Shown: positions 44,247 to 53,107 of the stretch, piece by piece
Layout of the letters: each line of letters begins with the position of its first letter
Numbering within the stretch: the stretch's first letter is position 1
Assembly (NCBI RefSeq): GCF_002915595.1
Contig: NZ_PQGG01000035.1
Coordinates: 1-64,000, forward strand
Source of the DNA: Zhongshania marina
GTDB taxonomy: Bacteria; Pseudomonadota; Gammaproteobacteria; Pseudomonadales; Spongiibacteraceae
Direction: 5' to 3'
Length of the DNA stretch: 64,000 bases
The notes under the pieces: model-generated
Told to the model about the DNA's origin: nothing
Database searches by the model: none
The model's input: only the letters and a program-made list of their open reading frames with translations
Made by a program: the position numbers and the translations under genes

Positions 44247-44711
44247 ATGACGCCGGCAATTAATTTACTTAAGAAGCAAAAGATAGCGCATATTGTTCAC
44301 GAATATGTCCACAATCCAGCTAGTGCATCTTATGGTTTAGAAGCGGCAGAAAAGCTGGGTATTGCACCGGAGCGGGTGTTTAAAACACTGGTGCTGGCTT
44401 TAGATAGCAAGGCGCTCGCGGTTGCGGTACTTCCGGTGTCGGCCCAATTAAATATGAAGCAGGCCGCTAAGGCCTTGGGTGTTAAGAAAGCAGCCATGGC
44501 GGCGCAGGCCGATGTTGAGCGTTCAACGGGCTATGTTTTGGGTGGGCTGAGTCCTTTGGGGCAAAAGAAATTATTGGCGACAGCGATTGATGACTCCGCG
44601 CGGGAATTTACAAGTATTTATATAAGCGCGGGGCGCCGTGGTTTAGAGCTTGAGTTGGCCGCCGAGGATTTATGCACAATGACGCGGGCGGTGTTTGCCC
44701 CTTTAATTTGA
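44247..44711 (+). CDS. ybaK: Cys-tRNA(Pro) deacylase YbaK
   Basis: A 154-residue editing enzyme that removes cysteine wrongly attached to tRNA-Pro. The family segments are HEYVHNPASASYGLEAAEKLGI with PERVFKTLVLALD, KQAAKALGVKKAAMA, and VLGGLSPLGQKK, the last lining the active site. Length is normal. It is a single gene, facing away from the rimO operon. Confidence 0.94.
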   Translation: MTPAINLLKKQKIAHIVHEYVHNPASASYGLEAAEKLGIAPERVFKTLVLALDSKALAVAVLPVSAQLNMKQAAKALGVKKAAMAAQADVERSTGYVLGGLSPLGQKKLLATAIDDSAREFTSIYISAGRRGLELELAAEDLCTMTRAVFAPLI

Positions 44712-44768
44712 ATAGCGCAGTGTATTGGAGCCGTGTGGCTTTTGAAGATAATAAGGGGGAAATAGGGA

Positions 44769-45494
44769 ATGACGAACGCTAAGAATTCACCAGCCAGCGC
44801 ATTGATATTGGGTATTTCACTGGTGCTTGGGCTTGCCGTATTGGGCGTGTTATTAGGCACTGCCGCGAGCCAATACCGCCAATTTGAGCGCAGCGTGACG
44901 GTTAAAGGTTTATCTGAGCGGGAGTTTACCGCTGACGTTGCCATTTGGCCGCTGCAGTTCACAGAGGCGAATAATGATCTGCCAAAACTGTACGTGCTTC
45001 TGGATGAGCGGGTGGCAACCATTAAGACATTTTTGCGAGACAAAGGTTTTTCCAGTGATGAGATTTCGATCTCGGCACCGGCGATTACCGATAAGTCTGC
45101 CCAGCAATACGGCAATAATGGTAATTCTCCCTTCCGCTACACCGCTGAGCAGACGGTGACGGTTTATTCGGAAAATATAGAAAAAGTGCGTGAAGTAAGC
45201 CGCGAGCTATCTGAATTGGGTAAAAAGGGCATTGCGTTTAATGGCAATAATTATCAAGCCCAGACGGAATATATATTCACCAAACTCAATCAGGTTAAGC
45301 CATCTATGATTGAGGAGGCGACCCGTCAGGCCCGTGCTGTGGCTGAGAAGTTTGCGGAGGATTCCGACAGCGTACTCGGCAAAATAAAGCGGGCCTCGCA
45401 GGGCCAGTTTTCGATTAGTGATCGCGACAAAAATAACCCGCATATTAAAAAGGTACGGGTGGTGTCCACGGTTGAATATTATTTATCAGACTGA
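44769..45494 (+). CDS. SIMPL-domain (DUF541) envelope protein
   Basis: A 241-residue protein with an N-terminal membrane anchor or signal (residues 9-34) followed by a DUF541/SIMPL domain: SVTVKGLSEREFTADVAIWPL at the start, and the later EEATRQARAVAEKFAEDSDSVLGKIKRASQGQFSI. Proteins of this family are periplasmic and linked to stress or membrane homeostasis; the biochemical role is unknown. AGGGA precedes the ATG. The next gene begins about 40-50 bp downstream on the same strand. Confidence 0.88.
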   Translation: MTNAKNSPASALILGISLVLGLAVLGVLLGTAASQYRQFERSVTVKGLSEREFTADVAIWPLQFTEANNDLPKLYVLLDERVATIKTFLRDKGFSSDEISISAPAITDKSAQQYGNNGNSPFRYTAEQTVTVYSENIEKVREVSRELSELGKKGIAFNGNNYQAQTEYIFTKLNQVKPSMIEEATRQARAVAEKFAEDSDSVLGKIKRASQGQFSISDRDKNNPHIKKVRVVSTVEYYLSD

Positions 45495-45542
45495 TTTTTA
45501 AGCAGTAGGCCATACCGGCGCTAGAGTTGAGTGTTAGTAAAA

Positions 45543-46349
45543 ATGCAGTGGTTTAGTGTAGTTTTTAATTTGAATAAGATGGTATTGGCGGCGGCCTTGC
45601 TAAGTTGCTCTGTTGTGGGTTTTGCCCAAAGTGGTGACGAGGACAGTGTCGAATCGCTTAAAAAATTGCAGTGGCGCGGTGCTTATCAATCGCAAAAGCT
45701 GAGTCTGGATAAAAAGCTTGGCGGGCGTCTGCCCGAGGGTTACAAGGCTGGGCTGACCTCGCTGGCGTCTCAGCAACAATTTCGCAGTGATCGCCCGATT
45801 ATGGGGGTGTTGTTGCCGGGGGCGCATTTAGATTCTAGCCAAGCCATCAAACTTTCTGATTTTAAAAAGGGGATGTTTGAGGTAGAGCTGGCTTATCGCT
45901 TAAAGCGGGCAATAAGGCATCCGGTTACCGACGTAGCAAGTTTGAAAAAATTGGTCGCGGTGGTTGCCCCAGCGGCAGAGTTGCCGGATTTAGGATTTAA
46001 AGCCCAGGGCATGCCGACGGTATTTGAGATTGTTCGCGCCAATGTCGCCGCGCGCAGTTTTGTGGTCGGTACGCCGGTGGCTGCAGATAGTGTCGATGTA
46101 GAGGCCATTACCGTTGGCTTGCATATTGACGATCAACCCGTGTTTTCGGCGCAGAGCGGTTCGCTAATCGGTGGGCAGTGGCAGATGCTACTGAATTTAA
46201 TCAATGATCGAATTGAGCAAGGCTGGGTGATTTATCCAGACCAGTGGCTGTTGACTGGCGCACTGGGGCAAATGCTGCCCTTGGAAAAAGGCCGCTATTA
46301 TGTGTCCTTTGGCGATCTGGGTGAGCTGTCACTACTAATTGAACCCTAA
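45543..46349 (+). CDS. Exported protein with 2-hydroxypentadienoate-hydratase (MhpD) fold
   Basis: A 268-residue protein with a signal peptide (MVLAAALLSCSVVGFAQS). The mature part follows the MhpD/FAH fold: YKAGLTSLASQQQFRSDRPI corresponds to the KIGVTSNAVQSMLNVRQPDF region of the hydratase at 35659. The acidic metal ligands also seem retained: FEVELAY matches RAEGEIAF, and AAELPDLG matches CFEIVDSR. An exported member of a cytoplasmic catabolic family is unusual; function unknown. The start is uncertain: GTG 45531, ATG 45543 and ATG 45579 are all in frame, and the last would begin close to the signal core. Confidence 0.7.
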   Translation: MQWFSVVFNLNKMVLAAALLSCSVVGFAQSGDEDSVESLKKLQWRGAYQSQKLSLDKKLGGRLPEGYKAGLTSLASQQQFRSDRPIMGVLLPGAHLDSSQAIKLSDFKKGMFEVELAYRLKRAIRHPVTDVASLKKLVAVVAPAAELPDLGFKAQGMPTVFEIVRANVAARSFVVGTPVAADSVDVEAITVGLHIDDQPVFSAQSGSLIGGQWQMLLNLINDRIEQGWVIYPDQWLLTGALGQMLPLEKGRYYVSFGDLGELSLLIEP

Positions 46350-46353
46350 AGGT

Positions 46354-46857
46354 TTAGATACTGATCACTGACTCTTCGCAGTAATGTTTAATTGGCAAAT
46401 GTCGGCGCAGCGCGGTGAGCAGGGCTTGGCTGTCATCTTTGCTCAAAAAACCGCCTATGAGTACATGCTCGCCGCAGTGGCTTAGGCTGATTTGCAGCGG
46501 GTCCCAGGGATGGGTTTTAACGGTGACCAGCACGCAACTGCTTTGTCTGGGCCAGTGCCAGCTGCGTTCACACTGCTGGTGCCCTTCGTCGATGCTGAGA
46601 GTTTGCGGGTCTAGGCTGACAATTTGTTGGATTTGCAATTTTTTGAATGTACGACTGATGATGAGCCACATCATCAGCAGCTCCAAGCCCATAAACGGTA
46701 GCACCAACCACGCGCCTATAGCGAGAAATCCCGCGCTGAATATCGTGTTGACGGTCATCACCGCCAGAATGAGGCGGCGATTTTGGGCCCAGCTAGCGGA
46801 GCAGTTGGGGCGCAGAATAATCTCTGCGCGGTGTTCGTTGTCGCGAATATCAATCAT
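46354..46857 (-). CDS. DUF2244 family integral membrane protein
   Basis: A 167-residue protein of the DUF2244 family. Two adjacent helices at about residues 28-70 (LILAVMTVNTIFSAGFLAIGAWLVLPFMGLELLMMWLII) are followed by a cytoplasmic beta domain with ERSWHWPRQSSCVLVTV. Function is unknown; family members often sit near cytochrome oxidase genes, which is not the case here. Confidence 0.85.
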   Translation of the reverse strand: MIDIRDNEHRAEIILRPNCSASWAQNRRLILAVMTVNTIFSAGFLAIGAWLVLPFMGLELLMMWLIISRTFKKLQIQQIVSLDPQTLSIDEGHQQCERSWHWPRQSSCVLVTVKTHPWDPLQISLSHCGEHVLIGGFLSKDDSQALLTALRRHLPIKHYCEESVISI

Positions 46858-46921
46858 GATGCACGCTCCTCGTTCTTCCTTGAGTTTAGCCGAAATTAGG
46901 TGGCTCGTTGGCCTGATCTGG

Positions 46922-47914
46922 CTAAACCTTTCGATATACCATCAAGGCATTGTGGGTTGGGTCGCCAGCTTGATAGAGCTTTTCACCGCTGCCCTGAAAG
47001 CCGGAATTGCTCAACCATTCATCTAAAAATGCCAGGCTATAAAAATTGCGCAATTCCTTGGCGTTGTATTCCCAGCTTTCGTTGGTGCCCATATTAAAAA
47101 CGTCGTGGGCGAGGCCGACCATCGCATGCATATCGTCGTTGTGGGCGTCGTGATCGCGCACAATTAAGTAGCCACCGAGCTTCATGCTGTCGCGAATATC
47201 GCTAATAAATTGCTCCCGCAGCGGCAGGGGGCAATGGTGAAAGCCAATAAACACCGTCACTAAATCTAAGGAATTGGCGGGAATGGCTTTGCCAAGCTCG
47301 GGGGCGTAGTCAGCCAAGGGGATGTAGTGACCGGCCTGCATGATTTGGCCGCGATCAAGAATATCGGGCAAAGAGTAGTTTGGGGCTCGCTCGGCGAGGA
47401 AATAACGCTCGCCGACGATGTCTAAGGGTTCTTCAAGCGCGTCGAGGTAGCGGCCAGTAGAACCGATCTCTAAATAGCCTTCATAGCGACGGTTTGTGTC
47501 GAGTAATTCGCAGCTTTGGCTGCGCATATCGCGTTTTTGTTTGTTCAGGGCGGGTAGGGCAAATGTTAATTCCGACAGAAACGGCTTAATATTGCCAATA
47601 TTCTGTTGAAGTTGTTTATAGACGTTTTCGTCTGCGCTATAGGATTCTGCAAAACTTTGGATAAGCGCGTGCAGTTCGTGTTCGGGGTAGAGGTGGAAAA
47701 CGTTGACCAAAAAATTAAAGAATTGCTCGCGTAAATCATTGTTGCGGTAAATATAGGAAAAGTTGCCGCCAAAGTTGTCGTCAACTAATAAGGGTACTGT
47801 TGGAAAGGGCGCGGCGGTGTTGTCCGAACTGTTTCCCAGTGAGCGCTGCGCCACCAGAGCCGAAAATACTAGCGAAAGCGATTTTACAAATTGTCGTCGT
47901 GAAACATGATTCAT
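46922..47914 (-). CDS. Tat-exported protein with a class I SAM-methyltransferase-like domain
   Basis: A 330-residue protein. The N-terminus MNHVSRRQFVKSLSLVFSALVAQRS matches the twin-arginine signal S-R-R-x-F-L-K and a hydrophobic stretch. The mature part contains YLEIGSTGRYLDAL (motif I, usually SAM-binding), SLDLVTVFIGFHHCP and LKLGGYLIVRDHDAHN (later methyltransferase motifs). SAM is not expected in the periplasm, so a repurposed fold, cofactor brought with the folded protein, or a role before export are all open. It is divergent from a membrane-anchored FAD oxidase across 60 bp, so the two probably share a regulatory region. Confidence 0.75.
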   Translation of the reverse strand: MNHVSRRQFVKSLSLVFSALVAQRSLGNSSDNTAAPFPTVPLLVDDNFGGNFSYIYRNNDLREQFFNFLVNVFHLYPEHELHALIQSFAESYSADENVYKQLQQNIGNIKPFLSELTFALPALNKQKRDMRSQSCELLDTNRRYEGYLEIGSTGRYLDALEEPLDIVGERYFLAERAPNYSLPDILDRGQIMQAGHYIPLADYAPELGKAIPANSLDLVTVFIGFHHCPLPLREQFISDIRDSMKLGGYLIVRDHDAHNDDMHAMVGLAHDVFNMGTNESWEYNAKELRNFYSLAFLDEWLSNSGFQGSGEKLYQAGDPTHNALMVYRKV

Positions 47915-47974
47915 TTATGCGCTCACTGCGTTAACAGGAATTCTGCTGTTATACATTAAAAAGGGAGTTTGAGC

Positions 47975-50461
47975 TTGTCTGAATTTTCCAAATCAAAATG
48001 GCGTCGTAGCCTCGGTGTGTGTTGGACAATAATTCGCAGTGTAGCAGCGCTGGTGATTCTTGCAGTAGTGCTGGCGGGAGTGGCGACCACGGTTATGGTG
48101 TTGCGCTCCGGTGACGATGAATTTGTGGTGCCGCAAATCCCGCAGCTTGTGAACGATGTAAGCCGCTTGAACGCGGTACGGGTGGCTGAGGTAATTTCCC
48201 CGCAGAGTGTAGAAGACATTCAGCAAGCACTGCGCGACAGCGATGGTCGGGTCTCGATTGGCGGCGGCCGCTATAGTCAGGGTGGTCAAACCGCTTATCC
48301 AGACAGCTTGCATATTGATATGCGTAACTTTAATAAAGTGCTGGCACTAGATACGGCTAAAAAGCAGGTGACGGTGCAGACGGGCATTAGCTGGCGGCAG
48401 TTGCAGTCCGAAATCGATCCCCATAACTTGTCGATCAAAATCATGCAAACCTACGCCAACTTCAGCGTTGGCGGCTCACTCAGCGTAAATGTCCACGGCC
48501 GCTATATTGGCGAGGGGCCGCTGGTGGGGTCGGTGTTGGGGCTTAAATTAGTACTGGCAGATGGCTCCATAATAGCGGCATCGCCACAGGAGAACGCCGA
48601 TATATTTTACGGCGCTATTGGTGGCTACGGCGGACTGGGAGTGATTGTCGAGGCGACACTGCAGTTAGAAGACAATCTGCCAGTAGAGCGCAAAACGAGA
48701 ACGATGCCGGTAGAGGATTACGCGGCTTATTTTCATGATGCCATTCGTGATAATGGCGAGGTCGTTTTTCACAATGCAGATATCTATCCCCCAGATTTTA
48801 CTCATTTGCGCGATGTGAGCTGGTACGCCAGCGACAAGGCGGTGACCAAAACCGAACGCCTTATTCCGGCAGATCAAGATTACCGTTTAGAGGTGGCGCT
48901 GGAGAAGTTTGTTGCAGGATCTGACTTTGGCAAGTGGAGCCGGCAGCACCTTATCGATCCGCTACTGTATTACCCCGAAAAAGTCGTATGGCGCAATTAC
49001 GAAGCCAGTTATGACGTGGCTGAACTTGAGCCAGATGACCGCTCTGAATACACCTACGGCCTGCGTGAATACTTCGTGCCGGTAGAGCGTTTTGATGAAT
49101 TTGTGCCGAAAATGCGGGAAATTTTCCAGCGTAACAAGGCCAATATCATCAATGTGAGTATTCGGCACGCCAAGGCAGATACCAATACATTGCTGTCGTG
49201 GGCGCGCTCTGAAGTGTTCGCCTTTGTTGTGTATTACCGGCAGGGCACCGATGCCGAGGCCAAGCAGGCGGTGGGCGTATGGAGCCGCGAAATGATTGAT
49301 GCGGCCATTGCGGTTGGCGGCGCCTATTACTTGCCCTACCAACTGCAGGCAAGCAAAGAGCAGTTTCTTGCAGCCTACCCCCGCGCCAAGGACTATTTCG
49401 GGCTTAAATGGCGGCTCGATCCTAACAACCGTTTTGTGAATATGCTTTGGGCGAAGTACTACCCCTTTAATAGCGATTTGATGGCCCAAACACGCAAGGA
49501 CATTGCGGAATATTATCGCCCTGTAGAGCAAACCCTGCTGACCATTCCCGAGTGGTATTTGGTGTTTCAGCCCAAGGAGTACGCGGATTATTTGGCGGCT
49601 GCTAGTGACCCAAGTCGCTTCCCCTTCTTTGAGAGCATTGATGAGTACTGGGTTCTGTATGATCGGGTGGTGGCGATAAGCGCGCAGAACTATCCGGCAA
49701 ATGCTGAATACCGCACCATGTTGCGGGTTATTGGCATCAGTACCACCTTGGAGTATCTGGTAAAAGGTGCTTACGAGGCGAGTGTCGGCCGCTTTAGCCG
49801 CTGGCTGGCGGGTGGCGAAGATACCCCGGAAGATATTTTGATTCAGCGGGCGCACCGCGCCTATAGCGAATTAATTTTTGACGAGCCATGGTATGAATTT
49901 GACTTCGCCGCATGGCGGGATCGTATATGGTCTGACACCCCGCTGTGGGGCGATCACGCTTTTCGCAAATGGGAGCGCAAATTATTTTTTAGCGCCGAAT
50001 TTGGTCTGAAATCCCTATACGCCAAATTAATTAAATACGCCGCGCAATCTACATATGGCGAAACCGATAAGCGGATTTACCTCACTGCGCAGCGGGTGCA
50101 GAGCAATAGCATTCGTCTGCCAGAAGAGCCTGAGGGTGCGGAGATAGTGGCGACCGGTGGCGAAGACTATATTATGTCGGTGCCGCGCTGGGGTGGTTTT
50201 ACCGAGATCATGCCTAAATTCTTCAATACCGAGTGGACGATCAGCGATATTTCTGGAAATCACCAAATCGCTGTGTCACTGCTCGCAGCAAAGGCTGCAG
50301 ATGTATCCAGTTTGCAGGCGCAGGAGCTGTTTCGCTCGCGCTTGGTGTCAGACGGCAGCCGCGAACGCATTGTCCTGATGGTTGCGGTAACTGAGTTGGC
50401 GCAATTGATATTGGATGTAGAGAGCGCCGGCATTGAGTTGGAGCACGTTTTTGATTATTAA
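47975..50461 (+). CDS. Membrane-anchored FAD-binding oxidoreductase (VAO/PCMH family) with C-terminal extension
   Basis: An 828-residue protein. A transmembrane helix (around residues 21-45) is followed by a PCMH-type FAD domain: VSIGGGRYSQGGQTAYPDS, then TVQTGISWRQLQ, and FSVGGSLSVNVHGR, whose histidine lies where flavin attachment occurs in some relatives. The order resembles sugar-lactone/alditol oxidases. From about residue 520 there is a further 300-residue region of no family I recognise (TIPEWYLVFQPKEYADYLA onward). I start at TTG 47975, seven bases after AAGGGAG; a TTG at 47969 is too close to that site. Electron acceptor and substrate are unknown. Confidence 0.8.
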   Translation: MSEFSKSKWRRSLGVCWTIIRSVAALVILAVVLAGVATTVMVLRSGDDEFVVPQIPQLVNDVSRLNAVRVAEVISPQSVEDIQQALRDSDGRVSIGGGRYSQGGQTAYPDSLHIDMRNFNKVLALDTAKKQVTVQTGISWRQLQSEIDPHNLSIKIMQTYANFSVGGSLSVNVHGRYIGEGPLVGSVLGLKLVLADGSIIAASPQENADIFYGAIGGYGGLGVIVEATLQLEDNLPVERKTRTMPVEDYAAYFHDAIRDNGEVVFHNADIYPPDFTHLRDVSWYASDKAVTKTERLIPADQDYRLEVALEKFVAGSDFGKWSRQHLIDPLLYYPEKVVWRNYEASYDVAELEPDDRSEYTYGLREYFVPVERFDEFVPKMREIFQRNKANIINVSIRHAKADTNTLLSWARSEVFAFVVYYRQGTDAEAKQAVGVWSREMIDAAIAVGGAYYLPYQLQASKEQFLAAYPRAKDYFGLKWRLDPNNRFVNMLWAKYYPFNSDLMAQTRKDIAEYYRPVEQTLLTIPEWYLVFQPKEYADYLAAASDPSRFPFFESIDEYWVLYDRVVAISAQNYPANAEYRTMLRVIGISTTLEYLVKGAYEASVGRFSRWLAGGEDTPEDILIQRAHRAYSELIFDEPWYEFDFAAWRDRIWSDTPLWGDHAFRKWERKLFFSAEFGLKSLYAKLIKYAAQSTYGETDKRIYLTAQRVQSNSIRLPEEPEGAEIVATGGEDYIMSVPRWGGFTEIMPKFFNTEWTISDISGNHQIAVSLLAAKAADVSSLQAQELFRSRLVSDGSRERIVLMVAVTELAQLILDVESAGIELEHVFDY

Positions 50462-50593
50462 AAAATAAAGGCAGCACCGCAGGCTTTTTGGAAGGGCTCA
50501 GTAAGTCGGTGTTGCCGCAATATTTGTAAGAAAATGTTCTGGATTCTTGTGAGTAGATTCAGCAGATATTGTCTTTAATTTTTATTCCTACAC

Positions 50594-50625
50594 AAAGTCT
50601 TTAAACAATATGCTTTAAAGACTTT
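50594..50625. repeat. Long perfect inverted repeat
   Basis: Twelve-base arms AAAGTCTTTAAA and TTTAAAGACTTT surround an 8-nt loop, 130 bp after the FAD oxidase gene. It may be a terminator with a short T-run, or an operator for the small downstream frame. Confidence 0.5.
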
Positions 50626-50667
50626 TGAGGCCTTGCTAAGTTTTTAAAAGCTGCTAACCTCAGGTTC

Positions 50668-50751
50668 ATGAAAAGGTCTTTGTTATATACAGTTCAAGGT
50701 TTCAATTTCGGCGCAGTTTGCGCTGGGATTTTTGCCGCCTTCCTCTCTTAA
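50668..50751 (+). CDS. Candidate 27-residue small hydrophobic protein or leader peptide
   Basis: An ATG five bases after CAGG opens a 27-codon frame: a basic start (MKRSLLYTVQG) then a hydrophobic tail (FNFGAVCAGIFAAFLS). The stop codon touches a stem-loop at 50752-50776. It is far below usual annotation length. A single-span membrane peptide or a leader controlling rnk are both possible. Confidence 0.35.
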   Translation: MKRSLLYTVQGFNFGAVCAGIFAAFLS

Positions 50752-50776
50752 GGCGATTGAGTTTTACTCAGTCGCC
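50752..50776 (+). terminator. Stem-loop directly after the small frame
   Basis: GGCGATTGAG pairs with CTCAGTCGCC, with one T-G pair, around a 5-nt loop. No T-run follows, so this may be an attenuator or RNA-end stabiliser rather than a terminator. Between it and rnk, GATATT-TTT-AATATC forms another short palindrome. Confidence 0.4.
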
Positions 50777-50843
50777 CGCAACACTCCCAATCTAATCATT
50801 TAATAATTAGTGGCTGATATTTTTAATATCACTGAGTTTTGCT

Positions 50844-51284
50844 ATGGAGAAAAAAGTGCAAGATTTGTCGCATATCCCTATTTTTGTAAAGCAATCCGAC
50901 TATCAGGTCTTAACAGAATTTATTGCTCGCAATCGTTCAGATGCCGCCAAGGATTTGCAGTCCGAACTCGATCGGGCTGAAATCGTGCCGGACCGCGATT
51001 ACAACAATGATTTTGTCTGCGTGGATTCTCAGGTGACGTTTATCGACTTGGATTTACTAAGCCAAACCAAAGTTACCTTGGTCATGCCCTGGCAGGCCAA
51101 CGTCACGCAGTTAAAAATTTCGGTGTTGTCGCCGGTGGGGTGCGCTCTGCTAGGTTTGCGCAAGGGCAATGAAATAGAGTGGCCCTTGTTAAACGGTAAG
51201 GTGCGGCGCTTATCTGTTCAGAAAATCGAAATTCCGCAGTGCAAAAGTAAGCGCCAGAGCGAGAAAATGGCGAGCGTGGGTTAG
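50844..51284 (+). CDS. rnk: Rnk, GreA/GreB-fold transcription-associated regulator
   Basis: A 146-residue member of the Rnk family, named as regulator of nucleoside diphosphate kinase, which binds RNA polymerase with its GreA/B C-terminal domain. The N-terminal short coiled-coil part spans residues 15-50 and the FKBP-like domain 55-135, with VTLVMPWQANVTQLKISVLSPVGCALLGLRKGNEIEW. The basic tail (KSKRQSEK) is variable. The gene is preceded by a 380-bp gap with several palindromes, so its expression may be regulated in the leader. Confidence 0.87.
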   Translation: MEKKVQDLSHIPIFVKQSDYQVLTEFIARNRSDAAKDLQSELDRAEIVPDRDYNNDFVCVDSQVTFIDLDLLSQTKVTLVMPWQANVTQLKISVLSPVGCALLGLRKGNEIEWPLLNGKVRRLSVQKIEIPQCKSKRQSEKMASVG

Positions 51285-51291
51285 ACCCCGT

Positions 51292-52461
51292 TTATAACAA
51301 GGCTTTGCGCGCCAGCCAATCAGCGCAGAGCCCAATGGCCTCTTTAAGCTGCTGTTCTTGGCCGAAATAATAGTGTGTGGCACCTTTAATTTCGTGCATC
51401 TCTTTATTGTTGTGGCCAATGGCCTCAAAGATCCGTGTGGTGTGGCTGGGCGTACAGGCGTCGTCTGCGCTGTTGCCAATGACCAGCGCAGGCACGGTAA
51501 TGGTTTCTGCACAAACTAGGCCATCGGCATTGGAGTCGTCGTAGCTCCACTGCGACAACCAACTGCGTAAAGTACAAAAGCGCGCCAAGCCCACTGGCCC
51601 GTTGTTGACCACTTCTGGGTCGCCTAAATAGCACCAGCGGGGCTGGCGGTCGTTGGCGTCGATTGTGGGGTCAAGCCAGCGTGGGTCGGCCATCGTGCCG
51701 TGTACCACAAAGGCGAACTCATCGTTGGGGCGTCCGCTGCTTTTAAGGTTTGCTAATTTTTCCTTCACCCATGCAGTTATTTTGCGATTGCGGACAATTT
51801 GCGCAGCGCGGTAGCGCTCTAAAAATGCTACTGAATAGGGCGGCTGGTTTGGATTCTGAGGGTTGTAAATATCTAATTCTGGATCCCGTTGACTTGGGTC
51901 TTGTTCGTCCAGAATCGATGCATCTATCCACTCTGTTAGTGTGTGCGTGCGGCTGATGTGAGCTGCTAGCATCATAATACCGTCTGCGGGGATCAGCCCT
52001 TGAATGGTCAGGTCAACCGAATCGCCTGCTGGCGTTTCTGTGATTGTCGGGTTTTCGGCCTGGCTCTGGTAAAACATAGACAGCGAACCACCGCCACTCC
52101 AGCCCGCTAAAATCACCCTGTCGAAACCAAATTTTTCCTTGGCATGACGAATGCAATTACCTAGGTCTATCACGACTTTTTCCATAATCAGAGCCGTGTC
52201 ATTGCCGGGATAACGGCTTTGACAATAGATAACGGGGTAGCCCGCAGAGGCGAGGGCGGTAATCATTGGTAAATATTCGCCACCGCCTACGGGGTGCATA
52301 AAGACAATAACGCTGTTTGTTTTGGGTTCTGCTGGTCGCAATAAATGTGATTTGAGTGCGCCAAAATCCATTGGGCCGCCGTAGGTTTCTTTAAACGGAC
52401 TTTTGTCTTGGTAGAAGATCAAATAGGGAATGCGTTCGTAGGCTTTCTTCTTATTGGTCAT
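51292..52461 (-). CDS. Alpha/beta-hydrolase family protein
   Basis: A 389-residue hydrolase. GWSGGGSLSMFY carries the nucleophile in a G-x-S-x-G motif, and VPALVIGNSADDACTPSHTTRIFEA and MHEIKGATHYYFG near the end supply the acid and histidine. A longer frame extends 42 codons upstream, but MTNKKKAYERIPYLIF looks like the natural start. It is divergent from a MarR regulator gene, the usual arrangement for a locally regulated catabolic esterase or thioesterase. Substrate unknown. Confidence 0.8.
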   Translation of the reverse strand: MTNKKKAYERIPYLIFYQDKSPFKETYGGPMDFGALKSHLLRPAEPKTNSVIVFMHPVGGGEYLPMITALASAGYPVIYCQSRYPGNDTALIMEKVVIDLGNCIRHAKEKFGFDRVILAGWSGGGSLSMFYQSQAENPTITETPAGDSVDLTIQGLIPADGIMMLAAHISRTHTLTEWIDASILDEQDPSQRDPELDIYNPQNPNQPPYSVAFLERYRAAQIVRNRKITAWVKEKLANLKSSGRPNDEFAFVVHGTMADPRWLDPTIDANDRQPRWCYLGDPEVVNNGPVGLARFCTLRSWLSQWSYDDSNADGLVCAETITVPALVIGNSADDACTPSHTTRIFEAIGHNNKEMHEIKGATHYYFGQEQQLKEAIGLCADWLARKALL

Positions 52462-52641
52462 AACGACACCCGCTGTTTCTGCGTAAATTGGTATAGGAGC
52501 AGTAGAGCAATTCCCAGAATATATGTCAATTATCTTTACTAAATGTAGGCTGCTAAGATAAGGGTTTTGCGAGGGTGGCGCATACAATAGAATGCTTCTC
52601 TCAAGCCTCCTCCTAGATCAGGGAAATATCTGGATTACTGA

Positions 52642-53097
52642 ATGAAAAAAATAGCAGAACATCAGGATTTTTTAATTGGAACCTTGGCCTATGCCCTGTT
52701 CTGGATGGATGAGAGTTTACAAGCCAGCCTCGAGGCGGCGGGCTGGGAGCGAATGAATCGCACTAAATCAATGATCATGATTAGTGTGACGGTGGGTATA
52801 AACCGGCCTGCGTTTTTGGCTCGCAATCTCGGTGTGAGTCGCCAGGCTATCCATCAATTACTGCAGGCCATGCGGGACGACGGTTTATTGGAATTGGTGC
52901 CCGATCCCGCAGACCGCCGTGCAAAGATTGTTCAATTCAGCGCTGCCGCCGATAAAATTCGTGAAGATGCCGAAAAAGCAGTTATTGGTATTGAAGATGA
53001 GCTCGCCAATCGAATTGGCAGGGCTCAACTCAAACAGCTCAAGCAGGTGCTAAGCAAGGGCTGGGGGCCGATAGTGGTTGTGCCCCCGGTTAAATAG
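52642..53097 (+). CDS. MarR-family transcriptional regulator
   Basis: A 151-residue winged-helix protein. NLGVSRQAIHQLLQAMRDDGLLELVPDPADRRAKIVQFS is the recognition helix and wing. It is divergent from the hydrolase gene and precedes the convergent VOC gene. It is unrelated in detail to the BadR-like regulator at 8500 and probably controls the hydrolase and the neighbouring acyl-CoA genes. Confidence 0.85.
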   Translation: MKKIAEHQDFLIGTLAYALFWMDESLQASLEAAGWERMNRTKSMIMISVTVGINRPAFLARNLGVSRQAIHQLLQAMRDDGLLELVPDPADRRAKIVQFSAAADKIREDAEKAVIGIEDELANRIGRAQLKQLKQVLSKGWGPIVVVPPVK

Positions 53098-53107
53098 GGT
53101 GGCGCCC

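Noticed and set aside
44048-44263. A 71-codon frame before ybaK
   Set aside because: It overlaps the ybaK start, lacks a ribosome-binding site and has no recognisable features.
48962-49855. A 297-codon minus-strand frame inside the FAD oxidase gene
   Set aside because: It is fully antisense to a gene with clear domain motifs, has no ribosome-binding site and encodes no recognisable motif.
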